Positions 1 through 6,431 of a stretch of 8,111 bases of DNA are shown here, piece after piece. Location: contig SXHT01000039.1 in assembly GCA_005773095.1 (NCBI GenBank), positions 1-8,111 on the forward strand, given 5' to 3'. The position numbers and the translations under genes were made by a program. The stretch's first letter is position 1. Each line of letters begins with the position of its first letter. This DNA is from Planctomycetaceae bacterium (GTDB lineage: Bacteria > Planctomycetota > Planctomycetia > Pirellulales > PALSA-1355). Below the pieces are notes generated by a model that saw only the letters and a list, made by a program, of their open reading frames with translations, ran no database searches and was not told where the DNA came from.

Positions 1-450
1 GCGATCATCCTCGGCTTTCACGTTGTGCCCGATGAACAGGCTCGGATCCTGGCCGATCGTAAGGGGGTGCAAGTCCGCCGATATGAGATTATCTATAAGC
101 TGACAGAGGATCTGAAGGCCGCGCTGGAAGGCATGCTCAAGCCGGAAGAGCGCGAAACGGAACTTGGCCGGGCGCTGGTGCAGCGAACGTTTACCATCAG
201 CAAGGTGGGTACAATCGCCGGTTGCCGGGTGCTGGCCGGGGTGATCCAGCGCAGCTGCCGCATCCGCGTGATTCGCGACAATCGGATCATCGGCGACTAT
301 GGACTCGACTCGCTCAAGCGGGAAAAAGACGACGCTCGCGAGGTCCGCGAAGGCATGGAATGTGGCGTCAAGTTGGCTGGCTTCAACGATATCAAGGAAG
401 CCGACGTGCTGGAAGCGTACAAGATTGAGGAGATCGCAAGGACGCTTTGA
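1..450 (+). CDS. infB: Translation initiation factor IF-2, C-terminal part (5' end outside window)
   Basis: This is the last 149 codons of IF-2, the GTPase that places initiator fMet-tRNA on the 30S subunit and promotes 70S joining. The reading frame is open from the first base, so the gene continues to the left. The visible part covers the end of domain C1 and the fMet-tRNA-binding domain C2. It follows the known family pattern closely: a GFHV strand at the left edge, YEIIYKLTEDLKAALEGML near residues 28-46, GTIAGC at about 70-75, RVIRDN at about 89-94, a SLKREKDD stretch at about 104-111, GMECG at about 118-122, and the EEIARTL terminus. The GTPase domain is not in the window. The gene lies 108 bases upstream of rbfA, the usual infB-rbfA order in many bacteria, which supports both assignments. 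Nothing in the visible part looks damaged. Confidence 0.97.
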   Translation, partial: AIILGFHVVPDEQARILADRKGVQVRRYEIIYKLTEDLKAALEGMLKPEERETELGRALVQRTFTISKVGTIAGCRVLAGVIQRSCRIRVIRDNRIIGDYGLDSLKREKDDAREVREGMECGVKLAGFNDIKEADVLEAYKIEEIARTL

Positions 451-458
451 TCATCAAG

Positions 459-477
459 CCGCGACCGTTGGTCGCGG
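459..477. repeat. Perfect 8-bp hairpin between infB and rbfA
   Basis: CCGCGACC (459-466), a 3-base loop, and GGTCGCGG (470-477) form a perfect inverted repeat starting 9 bases after the infB stop codon. No T-tract follows, so it does not look like a classical intrinsic terminator on the plus strand. A second GGTCGC at 512-517 could compete for the left arm. It may be an RNA processing or mRNA-stabilising hairpin, or a dispersed palindromic repeat. The sequence alone does not decide. Confidence 0.55.
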
Positions 478-537
478 GACGCAGCGAAATGGCAAGTGGT
501 GCTCGATCCGCGGTCGCATCGCGTCGTCCAAACCGGC

Positions 538-556
538 AATCAGAAATCTGCAATCC
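538..556. repeat. AATC-type short-word repeat before rbfA
   Basis: The last 20 bases of the infB-rbfA spacer consist of near-repeated words (AATC, AAATC, CAATCC) built around the short palindrome CAGA-AA-TCTG at 541-550. A similar but not identical AAATCC doublet lies at the junction before the yebC gene. These may be degenerate copies of a dispersed intergenic repeat. Confidence 0.35.
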
Positions 557-558
557 GC

Positions 559-969
559 ATGTCTTCACGCCGCGTACAAAAAGCCGCTCAAGCGATTCGC
601 GAGTCGGTCAGCCGGTCGATCTTGTTCGACCTGAAGGACCCCCGCGTCAAAGCGGTAACCGTGACATTTGTCGAAGTCGCGTCCGACATGCGGTCGGCCA
701 AAGTTCACGTTTCGGTGATGGGAGACGAGACGCAGCAGCGGCTGACATTGCAAGGATTGCAAAATGCCGCCGGTTTTCTGCAAGCGAAGCTGGGCGAACA
801 GATTGAGACCCGTTACACCCCCCGTTTGACGTTTGTGCTAGACTTGGGAGTCAAGCATTCCATCGAGATCAGTCGGATTTTGCAGGAAGTCCTGCCGAAA
901 GCGGCCGAGATCGATGAGCCCACGGCGGACGAAACGATGGATCACGATCCAACAACCAGCAAGACCTAA
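559..969 (+). CDS. rbfA: Ribosome-binding factor A
   Basis: RbfA is a small KH-fold protein that binds the 30S subunit near the decoding centre during late 16S rRNA maturation and cold adaptation. This copy is 136 residues, within the usual range. Visible family features are an RVQKAAQAIRESVS helix at about 5-18, LKDPRV at about 25-30, the strand KVHVSVMGDE at about 48-57, the interrupted helix LQNAAGFLQAKLG at about 67-79, and RYTPRLTFVLD followed by the helix SIEISRILQEV at about 85-111. The last 20 or so residues are acidic and polar and probably disordered. The ATG at 559 is chosen because it begins the conserved N-terminal helix. An in-frame ATG at 496 would add 21 residues encoded by low-complexity spacer sequence. 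No Shine-Dalgarno sequence is visible. The next gene starts 22 bases after the stop codon. Confidence 0.95.
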   Translation: MSSRRVQKAAQAIRESVSRSILFDLKDPRVKAVTVTFVEVASDMRSAKVHVSVMGDETQQRLTLQGLQNAAGFLQAKLGEQIETRYTPRLTFVLDLGVKHSIEISRILQEVLPKAAEIDEPTADETMDHDPTTSKT

Positions 970-991
970 TGGATCAACAACCAATCACGGC

Positions 992-1897
992 ATGAGCAGT
1001 CCAAATCGAAGTACGTTGCTGAGTAAGATTCACCGCGTGCTGAAAAAGCGTTATAAACCTTTCGTGCCGCGCGGCGAGCAGCCCGTGCTGGAAACGATGC
1101 TTTTCGCATGCTGCCTGGAAAACACGCCTTACGAGGTCGCCGAGAAAGTCTATCAACTTGTTCGCAAGGCGTTTTTCGACTGGAACGAAATCCGCGTCAC
1201 CACGGTGAAGGAATTGGCCGAAGTGATGTCGGCGCTACCCGACGCCGCCGCTGCCGCCGCCAATCTCAAAGACGTGTTGCAGAACACCTTTGAAAACGAG
1301 TACTGCTTCGAGCTGGAAGTGCTCAAGAAAAAGAATCTCGGCGACGCGATCAAGCGAATCCAGAAGCTCGAGGGCGCGTCTCCGTTCGTCGTGGCCTTTG
1401 CCACGCAGGTTGCGCTGGGCGGGCATTCGATTCCCGTCGACCAAGGCGCACTCGGCGTACTTCACGTTTTGGGCGCCATTACCGAGGCAGAGCAGGTCGC
1501 TCGCACGGTACCGGGCATGGAGCGGGCGATCTCCAAGAACAAGGGGATCGAATTTGGTTCGCTGCTGCACGAGTTGGGGGCGGAATTCTTTGCCAATCCG
1601 TTTTCGCCGCAGCTGCGCGAGTTCTTGCTGACCATCGCTCCCGACGCGAAGCATCGGTTTCCCAAGCGCGCGTCTAAAAAGCCACTGCCTGTGCCAACCC
1701 CTGAACCCCCGATAATTGAAGCAAGAGCCGGAAAAAAACCGCTGGACGCACCGGCGCCGACCGGCAAGAAAAAGGAAGTCGCGCCCCCCAAGAAACCAGC
1801 CGAACCTGCCAGGCCCGCCAAGAAGAAAGCGCCGGCCGCGGCGCCGGTGAAACGGAAGGCTGTTGCCAAATCGCTGGCCAAGCGCAAGCCTCGCTAA
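992..1897 (+). CDS. Endonuclease III-like HhH-GPD protein, probably non-catalytic, with histone H1-like basic tail
   Basis: The 301-residue product has two parts. Residues about 30-225 resemble the HhH-GPD fold of endonuclease III and related DNA glycosylases: a QPVLETMLFACCLENTP helix at 30-46, a helical stretch ending in ALPDAAAAAANLKDVLQ at 81-97, LEGASPFVVAFATQ at 126-139 where the helix-hairpin-helix should be, and IPVDQGALGVLHVLGAI at 147-163, which matches the family strand and helix carrying the conserved Asp (here D150). The hairpin consensus LPGVGxKTA and its catalytic Lys are not recognisable, and the four C-terminal cysteines of the iron-sulfur cluster are absent. Residues about 226-301 are rich in Lys, Ala and Pro (about 17 Lys), like bacterial histone H1 tails. 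A non-enzymatic DNA- or RNA-binding role is likely but inferred. The ATG at 992 avoids overlap with rbfA; an in-frame ATG at 914 exists. No Shine-Dalgarno is visible. Confidence 0.78.
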   Translation: MSSPNRSTLLSKIHRVLKKRYKPFVPRGEQPVLETMLFACCLENTPYEVAEKVYQLVRKAFFDWNEIRVTTVKELAEVMSALPDAAAAAANLKDVLQNTFENEYCFELEVLKKKNLGDAIKRIQKLEGASPFVVAFATQVALGGHSIPVDQGALGVLHVLGAITEAEQVARTVPGMERAISKNKGIEFGSLLHELGAEFFANPFSPQLREFLLTIAPDAKHRFPKRASKKPLPVPTPEPPIIEARAGKKPLDAPAPTGKKKEVAPPKKPAEPARPAKKKAPAAAPVKRKAVAKSLAKRKPR

Positions 1898-1920
1898 CTC
1901 CAAAGTAAACGATGTTTCGC

Positions 1921-1949
1921 CACGGATGAAACCCAGGTCAAACACGGAT
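1921..1949. repeat. CACGGAT direct repeat at a start codon
   Basis: CACGGAT occurs at 1921-1927 and again at 1943-1949. The first copy supplies the A and T of the ATG chosen for the TPR gene. From memory, words of the form CACGGATGAAACACGGAT recur between genes in planctomycete chromosomes, so this may be a degenerate copy captured as part of the gene's 5' end. Confidence 0.35.
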
Positions 1950-4127
1950 TATCGTCTGCTCTTGCCGGCGGCGGCATGGTTGTTGCTGCCGTTCGTCAGA
2001 GCCACTGCCGCACCTGAGATTCCCACCGCCACACTGATCGACGATCCGGTCACTGTTCTGACGCCGGTCAAGCCACGTTCGGAGGCGCAGCAAGACCATC
2101 TCGACGCGCTGGCCCATTATGCCACGGGCCGCGTTGCCCAACAGCGTGAAGACAACGCCGCCGCGCTCCGAGAATATCAGCGCGCCGCCCGGCTCGATCC
2201 GGAAGCCACGGCCGTGCTGCGTGAAATCGTACCGCTGGCCTTCGCTTTGGAACGGCCCAGTGTCGCGGTGCGTTATGCTCTGATGGCGGTCGAAAAGGAG
2301 CCTACGGACCCGGTGCTCATGCGCCGCCTGGCGGCGTTTGTAACGGACGAAGGCGAGCAGGATAAAGCGCTTCGCCTGTATGAAATGGCGGCCGAGGTGC
2401 TCGCCGCGAAACCGGAAAAGCCGAACGCCAGCACGGTCTTTACCGCGATGGAAATGGGCCGTTTGTATTACCTTGAAAAACAGTACAGCAAGGCGGCCGA
2501 TCGCTTTGCCGAGGTATTGAAGGCGCTCGACAAACCGGCCGAGTTTGGCCTCGACGAGTCCCTTCGCAAGGCGATTCTTGGCGGCGGCGACATCACCTAT
2601 CAACTCTTTGGCGAGGCATTCTTTGACGCCGCTCGCTACGACGACGCCGTGACCGCATACGAGCAGGCCAACGCAATCAAACCCGATCGGCCGCAATTGG
2701 CCTTGAGCCTGGCGCGCGTCGAATTCAAACGGGGCAACCACGACTCGAGCATGACGAAGCTGGAAGAGTATTTCGCCGCCAGACGATCGGATCAGGGCAG
2801 GCCGCCGTATCGACTTCTTGACGAGATCCTTTCCGCGCAGGGCAAGTCCTCGGAGTTACTGCCACGCCTTGAAAAACTTCTCGAGACCGATCCGCACAAT
2901 GTGCCGCTGCGATACTTTCTTGCGGAAGAGTACCGTAAAGCAAATCGATTCGACAAGGCCGAACCGCTGTTCCAGCATTTGCTCAAGTCGGTCGGCGATC
3001 GCCCCCCCGTGGAAGCCTATCAAGGCCTGGTGTCCATCTTGGAAAGCCAAACCGCGGTCGAGCCATTGTTGGAGCTCGTTGGCACCGTGGCCGAGCGGAT
3101 GGGATCGCTTGTTGTATTGGGCGAAGCCGGCAAGAAATTGACCGCGAATGGAGAACTGATTGCCAAACTCCTGGAGTTTGCCAACTCGAAGCTGCCAGAT
3201 CATGTCGAGTCGGTGGACTTTGGCGAACGGCTGGCAGTTGCCGAGTTGGCGCTTGCCGCGAAGCTGTTTGACGATGCGGACAAATGGTTTGACCTGGCAT
3301 GGCAGATTCGGCCGGACAAGTCGGCAGAGCCGATGCTGGCCTGGGGGCTTGAATTGTTGCTGCGCGATCGCAATGCGTCGGCCGCGAAGGTGTTTCGGCA
3401 AGTCATCGACGAAAAGCTGCTGCCTGCCGACAACCCGGCGGCGCATTACTACCTGGCCGGCGCGTTGGAGATGGAGGGCATGACGGATGACGCCGTGGCG
3501 GTCGCTCGGGAAGGCGCCGCGATGCAAAAAGACTCACCGCGATTCGCCAGCCGAGCGGGCTGGATTCTGTATCACGCGAAACGTTATGATGATGCCCAAA
3601 CCGAGTACCGGAAGTTGCTCGAGGCTTTCGACGGCAATTACGCTTCCAGCGAAGTCCGCGACGTCGTTCGTGATGCCCGGCTGGTCCTCTCCAACATCGC
3701 CGTGCAACGCAACAACATGGCGGAGGCCGAGGAATGGCTGGAACAAGTGCTTGACGAATTTCCCGATGACGTGGGCGCCCTGAATGACTTGGGCTACCTC
3801 TACGCAGATCAAGGCAAGCATGTAGAACGCGCTTGTCGTATGACGCAAGAGGCTGTGGCCGCCGATCCAAAGAATGCCGCCTACCGAGACAGCCTGGGTT
3901 GGGCCTTGTTTCGCCTTGGCCGTTACCCCGAGGCCGTCACCGAGCTCACGCAGGCCTTAGCCCTCGAAGAACAGCCCGACGGCGTGCTTTACGATCACCT
4001 CGGCGATGCATTATCAAAAGTCGGTGACACGGCCGCCGCGCGAGGAACCTACCAGAAGGCCGTGGCGGCTTTTGAAAAGCAAGGCGAGACGGCGAAGGCC
4101 GAAGCGGTGAAAGCCAAACTCGACTAA
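1926..4127 (+). CDS. Exported tetratricopeptide-repeat protein
   Basis: The product is 733 residues. It starts with a signal-peptide-like segment: basic residues at 4 and 10, a hydrophobic stretch LLLPAAAWLLLPFV at 11-24, and ATAA at 26-29 as a likely cleavage region. The mature protein is therefore probably periplasmic or membrane-associated. Most of the rest is helical repeats with TPR signatures. Clear units lie near 62-95, 174-208, 226-255, 327-355, 506-535 and 541-570, and the best are at 616-715, with NDLGYLYADQGK, YRDSLGWALFRLGRYPEAV and YDHLGDALSKVGDTAAA. Residues about 375-500 fit the consensus poorly. TPRs are protein-docking scaffolds, and the partner cannot be read from the sequence. 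The C-terminal repeats resemble those of large TPR proteins in cell-envelope assembly, but this is only a similarity of style. ATG 1926 is preferred because it begins just before the signal peptide; an in-frame ATG at 1863 would overlap the previous gene. Confidence 0.9.
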   Translation: MKPRSNTDYRLLLPAAAWLLLPFVRATAAPEIPTATLIDDPVTVLTPVKPRSEAQQDHLDALAHYATGRVAQQREDNAAALREYQRAARLDPEATAVLREIVPLAFALERPSVAVRYALMAVEKEPTDPVLMRRLAAFVTDEGEQDKALRLYEMAAEVLAAKPEKPNASTVFTAMEMGRLYYLEKQYSKAADRFAEVLKALDKPAEFGLDESLRKAILGGGDITYQLFGEAFFDAARYDDAVTAYEQANAIKPDRPQLALSLARVEFKRGNHDSSMTKLEEYFAARRSDQGRPPYRLLDEILSAQGKSSELLPRLEKLLETDPHNVPLRYFLAEEYRKANRFDKAEPLFQHLLKSVGDRPPVEAYQGLVSILESQTAVEPLLELVGTVAERMGSLVVLGEAGKKLTANGELIAKLLEFANSKLPDHVESVDFGERLAVAELALAAKLFDDADKWFDLAWQIRPDKSAEPMLAWGLELLLRDRNASAAKVFRQVIDEKLLPADNPAAHYYLAGALEMEGMTDDAVAVAREGAAMQKDSPRFASRAGWILYHAKRYDDAQTEYRKLLEAFDGNYASSEVRDVVRDARLVLSNIAVQRNNMAEAEEWLEQVLDEFPDDVGALNDLGYLYADQGKHVERACRMTQEAVAADPKNAAYRDSLGWALFRLGRYPEAVTELTQALALEEQPDGVLYDHLGDALSKVGDTAAARGTYQKAVAAFEKQGETAKAEAVKAKLD

Positions 4128-4138
4128 ATCCGAAATCC
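4126..4138. repeat. AAATCC tandem doublet at the TPR gene stop codon
   Basis: AAATCC at 4126-4131 and 4133-4138 are separated by one G. The first copy overlaps the TAA stop at 4125-4127. This is one of three junctions in the cluster with similar short-word repeats. Confidence 0.4.
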
Positions 4139-4164
4139 AAAACCAATTCAGAGCACCATGTTCT

Positions 4165-4917
4165 ATGGCAGGACATTCCCATTGGGCCAACATCTCCCGC
4201 AAGAAGGCGATCATTGATAACAAGCGCGGAAAAGTCTGGAGCAAGCTGGCCAAGAACATCATGTCGGCGGCCAAGGCGGGCGGCGGCGACCCCGACGCCA
4301 ATCTGCGGCTGCGCTACGCGATCAACGATGCCAAGGCGATCAGCATGCCGCGGGAAAACATCGAACGTGCCATTAAGAAGGGCACGGGCGAACTCGAAGG
4401 CGGCAGCCTCGACGAAGTGCTGTACGAGGGCTACGGACCCGGCGGGACCGCCGTGCTTTGTGAAATCCTGACCGACAATCGTAATCGCACCGCTGGCGAA
4501 ATTCGCAACATCTTTGACAGTTGCGGCGGTAAGCTCGGCGCCACGGGCTGCGTCGGCTGGATGTTCGAACGCAAAGGACTCTTTGTCGTCTCGGGCGAAA
4601 AGATCGGGGAAGATGAACTCTTGGAGCTGGCACTCGAGTCGGGCGCCGAGGACGTCAAGCACGTGGACGACAAGTTCGAAGTCACTTGTGACCCCACCAG
4701 GTTCAGCGACGTGGCCGCCGCCCTGGAAGCCAGGCAGCTGGAAATGGATCGCCGAGAAATCGCGCGGATTCCCACCAGCACTGTCGATCTCGATGCCGAC
4801 AATGGCCGCAAGGTGCTCAAGCTCATCGAAAAGCTCGACGACCACGACGATGTGCAAAGCGTGGCCTCGAACTTCAACATCACGGAAGAAGCAATGGCCG
4901 AACTCGGCGACGGCTAA
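4165..4917 (+). CDS. yebC: YebC/TACO1/PmpR family protein
   Basis: The 250-residue product matches this family over its full length. Diagnostic segments are MAGHSHWANISRKKAIID at the N-terminus, KRGKVWSKLAKNI at 20-32, GGGDPDANLRLR at 39-50, ISMPRENIERAIKKG at 59-73, YEGYGPGGTAVLCEILTDNR at 91-110, and GGKLGATGCVGWMFERKG at about 120-137. Members have been described as transcriptional regulators (PmpR). More recent work assigns bacterial YebC and mitochondrial TACO1 a role in helping ribosomes through difficult stretches such as polyproline. I favour the translation role here because the cluster also encodes IF-2 and RbfA. In many bacteria yebC sits next to ruvC; no ruvC is visible in this window. 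ATG 4165 begins the invariant MAGHS motif and lies 37 bases after the TPR gene. An ATG seven bases upstream is out of frame. Only a weak GAG precedes the start. Confidence 0.97.
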   Translation: MAGHSHWANISRKKAIIDNKRGKVWSKLAKNIMSAAKAGGGDPDANLRLRYAINDAKAISMPRENIERAIKKGTGELEGGSLDEVLYEGYGPGGTAVLCEILTDNRNRTAGEIRNIFDSCGGKLGATGCVGWMFERKGLFVVSGEKIGEDELLELALESGAEDVKHVDDKFEVTCDPTRFSDVAAALEARQLEMDRREIARIPTSTVDLDADNGRKVLKLIEKLDDHDDVQSVASNFNITEEAMAELGDG

Positions 4918-5023
4918 GGCCGCTTGCGATGGAGATGATCTGAACGACGTCTCATCAACATAGATCGTGTCATTTCGCCAGCGAACAGAGCCAGTACGCC
5001 TATGCAACACTAATTCACGGGGG

Positions 5024-5064
5024 AAAAAAGACCGCCGACCACGTAGGCGTGACCTACACGTCGG
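5024..5064 (-). terminator. Likely intrinsic terminator of the FHA-EAL gene
   Basis: Read on the minus strand, CCGAC (5064-5060) and GTCGG (5039-5035) form an outer stem. GTAGG (5057-5053) and CCTAC (5047-5043) form an inner 5-bp stem around a 5-base loop, with a small internal loop between the stems. Five bases later comes a run of six T (5029-5024). The inner stem overlaps the TAG stop codon at 5056-5054. The order of hairpin and T-run fits termination of minus-strand transcription only. The bulge and the gap before the T-run make it less than perfect. Confidence 0.5.
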
Positions 5065-6217
5065 TATTTGACGAAACCGGGGCTGCGAGTAAATCGCAGA
5101 CCGGCGCCGGTATGACAATGGACGCGTTGATGTTTGCCGGCGCCGGTTTCCCGTAAAAGAAGCCCTGGCCCATTTCAAAACCCAGTTGCTGGCATACCAG
5201 GTGTTCGCCGTCGGTTTCGATGCCTTCCGCCAGGGTGATAATGCCCAGATCGCGAGTCATCCGCACCAGCGCCTCCAACATCTTTTGCCGCTCAGGAGAC
5301 GCCTTGTCCAGTCCCTGGACCAGTTGCATGTCAAATTTCAGATAATCCGGCCGGACCTCCACGAGTTCCACCAGCCGCGCTTGTCCGGCGCCGAAATCGT
5401 CGTACGCCAGGCCAATATTCAAGTCCACCAACTCTTTGCGCAGCTCCTGCATCTTTTGCGAATCGGTCACCGCCTTTTCGTGAATTTCCATTACGATGGC
5501 CATTTCGTTGCTGAATTCACGCAACGAACGCATCGAGTTGAGTAATCCGGAGTCGCTCATCTCGCTGGGATGTGTGTTGACAAAAATGCGCGGCCGGCCG
5601 GGATAGCGGGAAGCGGCCCGCAGGCCCTCCCAGCGCAGCAAGCGGCTGAGTTCGACTTCGACATTCAGTTGTGCGGCGGCTGAGAACATCGCACCCGGCG
5701 TTTCGAGGCCAAGAATGCGGCTGCGGCCCAACACCTCGTACCCTTCCAGCCCCATGCTGGACAGTTTGACCAGTGGCTGGAAGTGCGGCACCACCGAGCG
5801 ATCGCGCATCAATTTGTCAAACTGCACCAGCGCCAGGGCGCGGTCATAGCCATTGGTCTGGATCGTTCCCAATTCCCGGCAAGCCGCCTGTCGGCGGACG
5901 CGAAATGCCACGTCGGCGAACTGCACCAGGTCATCTTCGCTCAACACCACCTGTTCGGTCACACGTTTTCCGTTGAGGTAGGTTCCATTGGTGCTCTGCA
6001 GGTCGCGGACGGCCAGCGATTGCCTGACTTGGACGATCTCGGCGTGCAAGCCGGATACCGTGCGGCTGTTGATGGTATAGCTTGACCCCGATCGCCGCCC
6101 GATAAGAAACGGCGTCGAATGGATGGGTACGAACCGCGATGGCTCGTCGTCCCCCTGACCAATCAGAAACCAGACGGCGTCCATCGTGGTTGGTCTTTCC
6201 AGGGTAGTAGTTGCCAT
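5054..6217 (-). CDS. FHA-EAL protein, putative cyclic-di-GMP phosphodiesterase
   Basis: The 387-residue protein has two domains and no membrane segment, so it should be cytoplasmic. Residues about 15-110 are a forkhead-associated domain with the phosphothreonine-binding residues in place: G40-R41-R42, S55..H58, S75-T76-N77-G78 and N82-G83. Residues about 128-362 are an EAL domain, the fold that cleaves cyclic-di-GMP to pGpG. Its signature is E161-V-L rather than EAL. Candidate metal and catalytic residues are retained: N214, E244/E247 (MEIHE), D273-D274 in DDFGAG, K294, E331 (AEGIET) and Q351 (QGFFYGKP). This suggests an active enzyme controlled by phosphoprotein binding, though a degenerate receptor is possible. 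ATG 6217 is chosen. A GTG at 6256 would add 13 residues, and an ATG at 6184, nearer the first FHA strand, is also credible. It converges on yebC and is divergent from the AAA+ gene. Confidence 0.92.
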   Translation of the reverse strand: MATTTLERPTTMDAVWFLIGQGDDEPSRFVPIHSTPFLIGRRSGSSYTINSRTVSGLHAEIVQVRQSLAVRDLQSTNGTYLNGKRVTEQVVLSEDDLVQFADVAFRVRRQAACRELGTIQTNGYDRALALVQFDKLMRDRSVVPHFQPLVKLSSMGLEGYEVLGRSRILGLETPGAMFSAAAQLNVEVELSRLLRWEGLRAASRYPGRPRIFVNTHPSEMSDSGLLNSMRSLREFSNEMAIVMEIHEKAVTDSQKMQELRKELVDLNIGLAYDDFGAGQARLVELVEVRPDYLKFDMQLVQGLDKASPERQKMLEALVRMTRDLGIITLAEGIETDGEHLVCQQLGFEMGQGFFYGKPAPANINASIVIPAPVCDLLAAPVSSNTDV

Positions 6218-6365
6218 TAAGTCGGTACTCGTATGGTGCTTGCGCAATCCACTCACGCCGGCATAAATCTAGGTTAATATTTTCTTCCGGGAGGCGCACG
6301 GCACACGATTTGTCGCAGATGGGGGCAACCAACCGGGCTGGTGTTGTTTCCTGGAGTCACGCCGT

Positions 6366-6384
6366 CGAACGATTATGCCGTTCG
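6366..6384. promoter_or_regulatory. 6-bp inverted repeat, possible operator
   Basis: CGAACG (6366-6371), a 7-base AT-rich spacer, and CGTTCG (6379-6384) form a perfect dyad in the middle of the divergent region. Its size suits a dimeric DNA-binding protein. The winged-helix-like N-terminus of the downstream gene is one candidate binder, but there is no direct evidence for that. Confidence 0.35.
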
Positions 6385-6431
6385 TATCGCGTGGAGGGTT
6401 GGCAGGTGTGGCAACGAAAACAAATCTCAGC

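Noticed and set aside
914..991. N-terminal extension of the HhH-GPD-like protein
   Set aside because: It would overlap the end of rbfA by 56 bases and adds sequence that looks like out-of-frame translation. ATG 992 is the better start.
1938..2741. A 267-codon minus-strand frame antisense to the TPR gene
   Set aside because: No motif was recognised, and the opposite strand encodes a signal peptide and TPR units.
3946..5178. A 410-codon minus-strand open frame antisense to yebC and the end of the TPR gene
   Set aside because: It mirrors the full-length YebC match on the other strand and shows no family motif of its own.
6323..6355. Possible bulged hairpin CAAC..ACC/GGTGTTG in the divergent region
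   Set aside because: The stem is interrupted, has no upstream transcript to terminate, and is no stronger than expected by chance.
6399..6427. TTGGCA as a -35 element for the AAA+ gene
   Set aside because: At 17-18 base spacing the downstream hexamer is AAATCT or similar, a poor -10 match.
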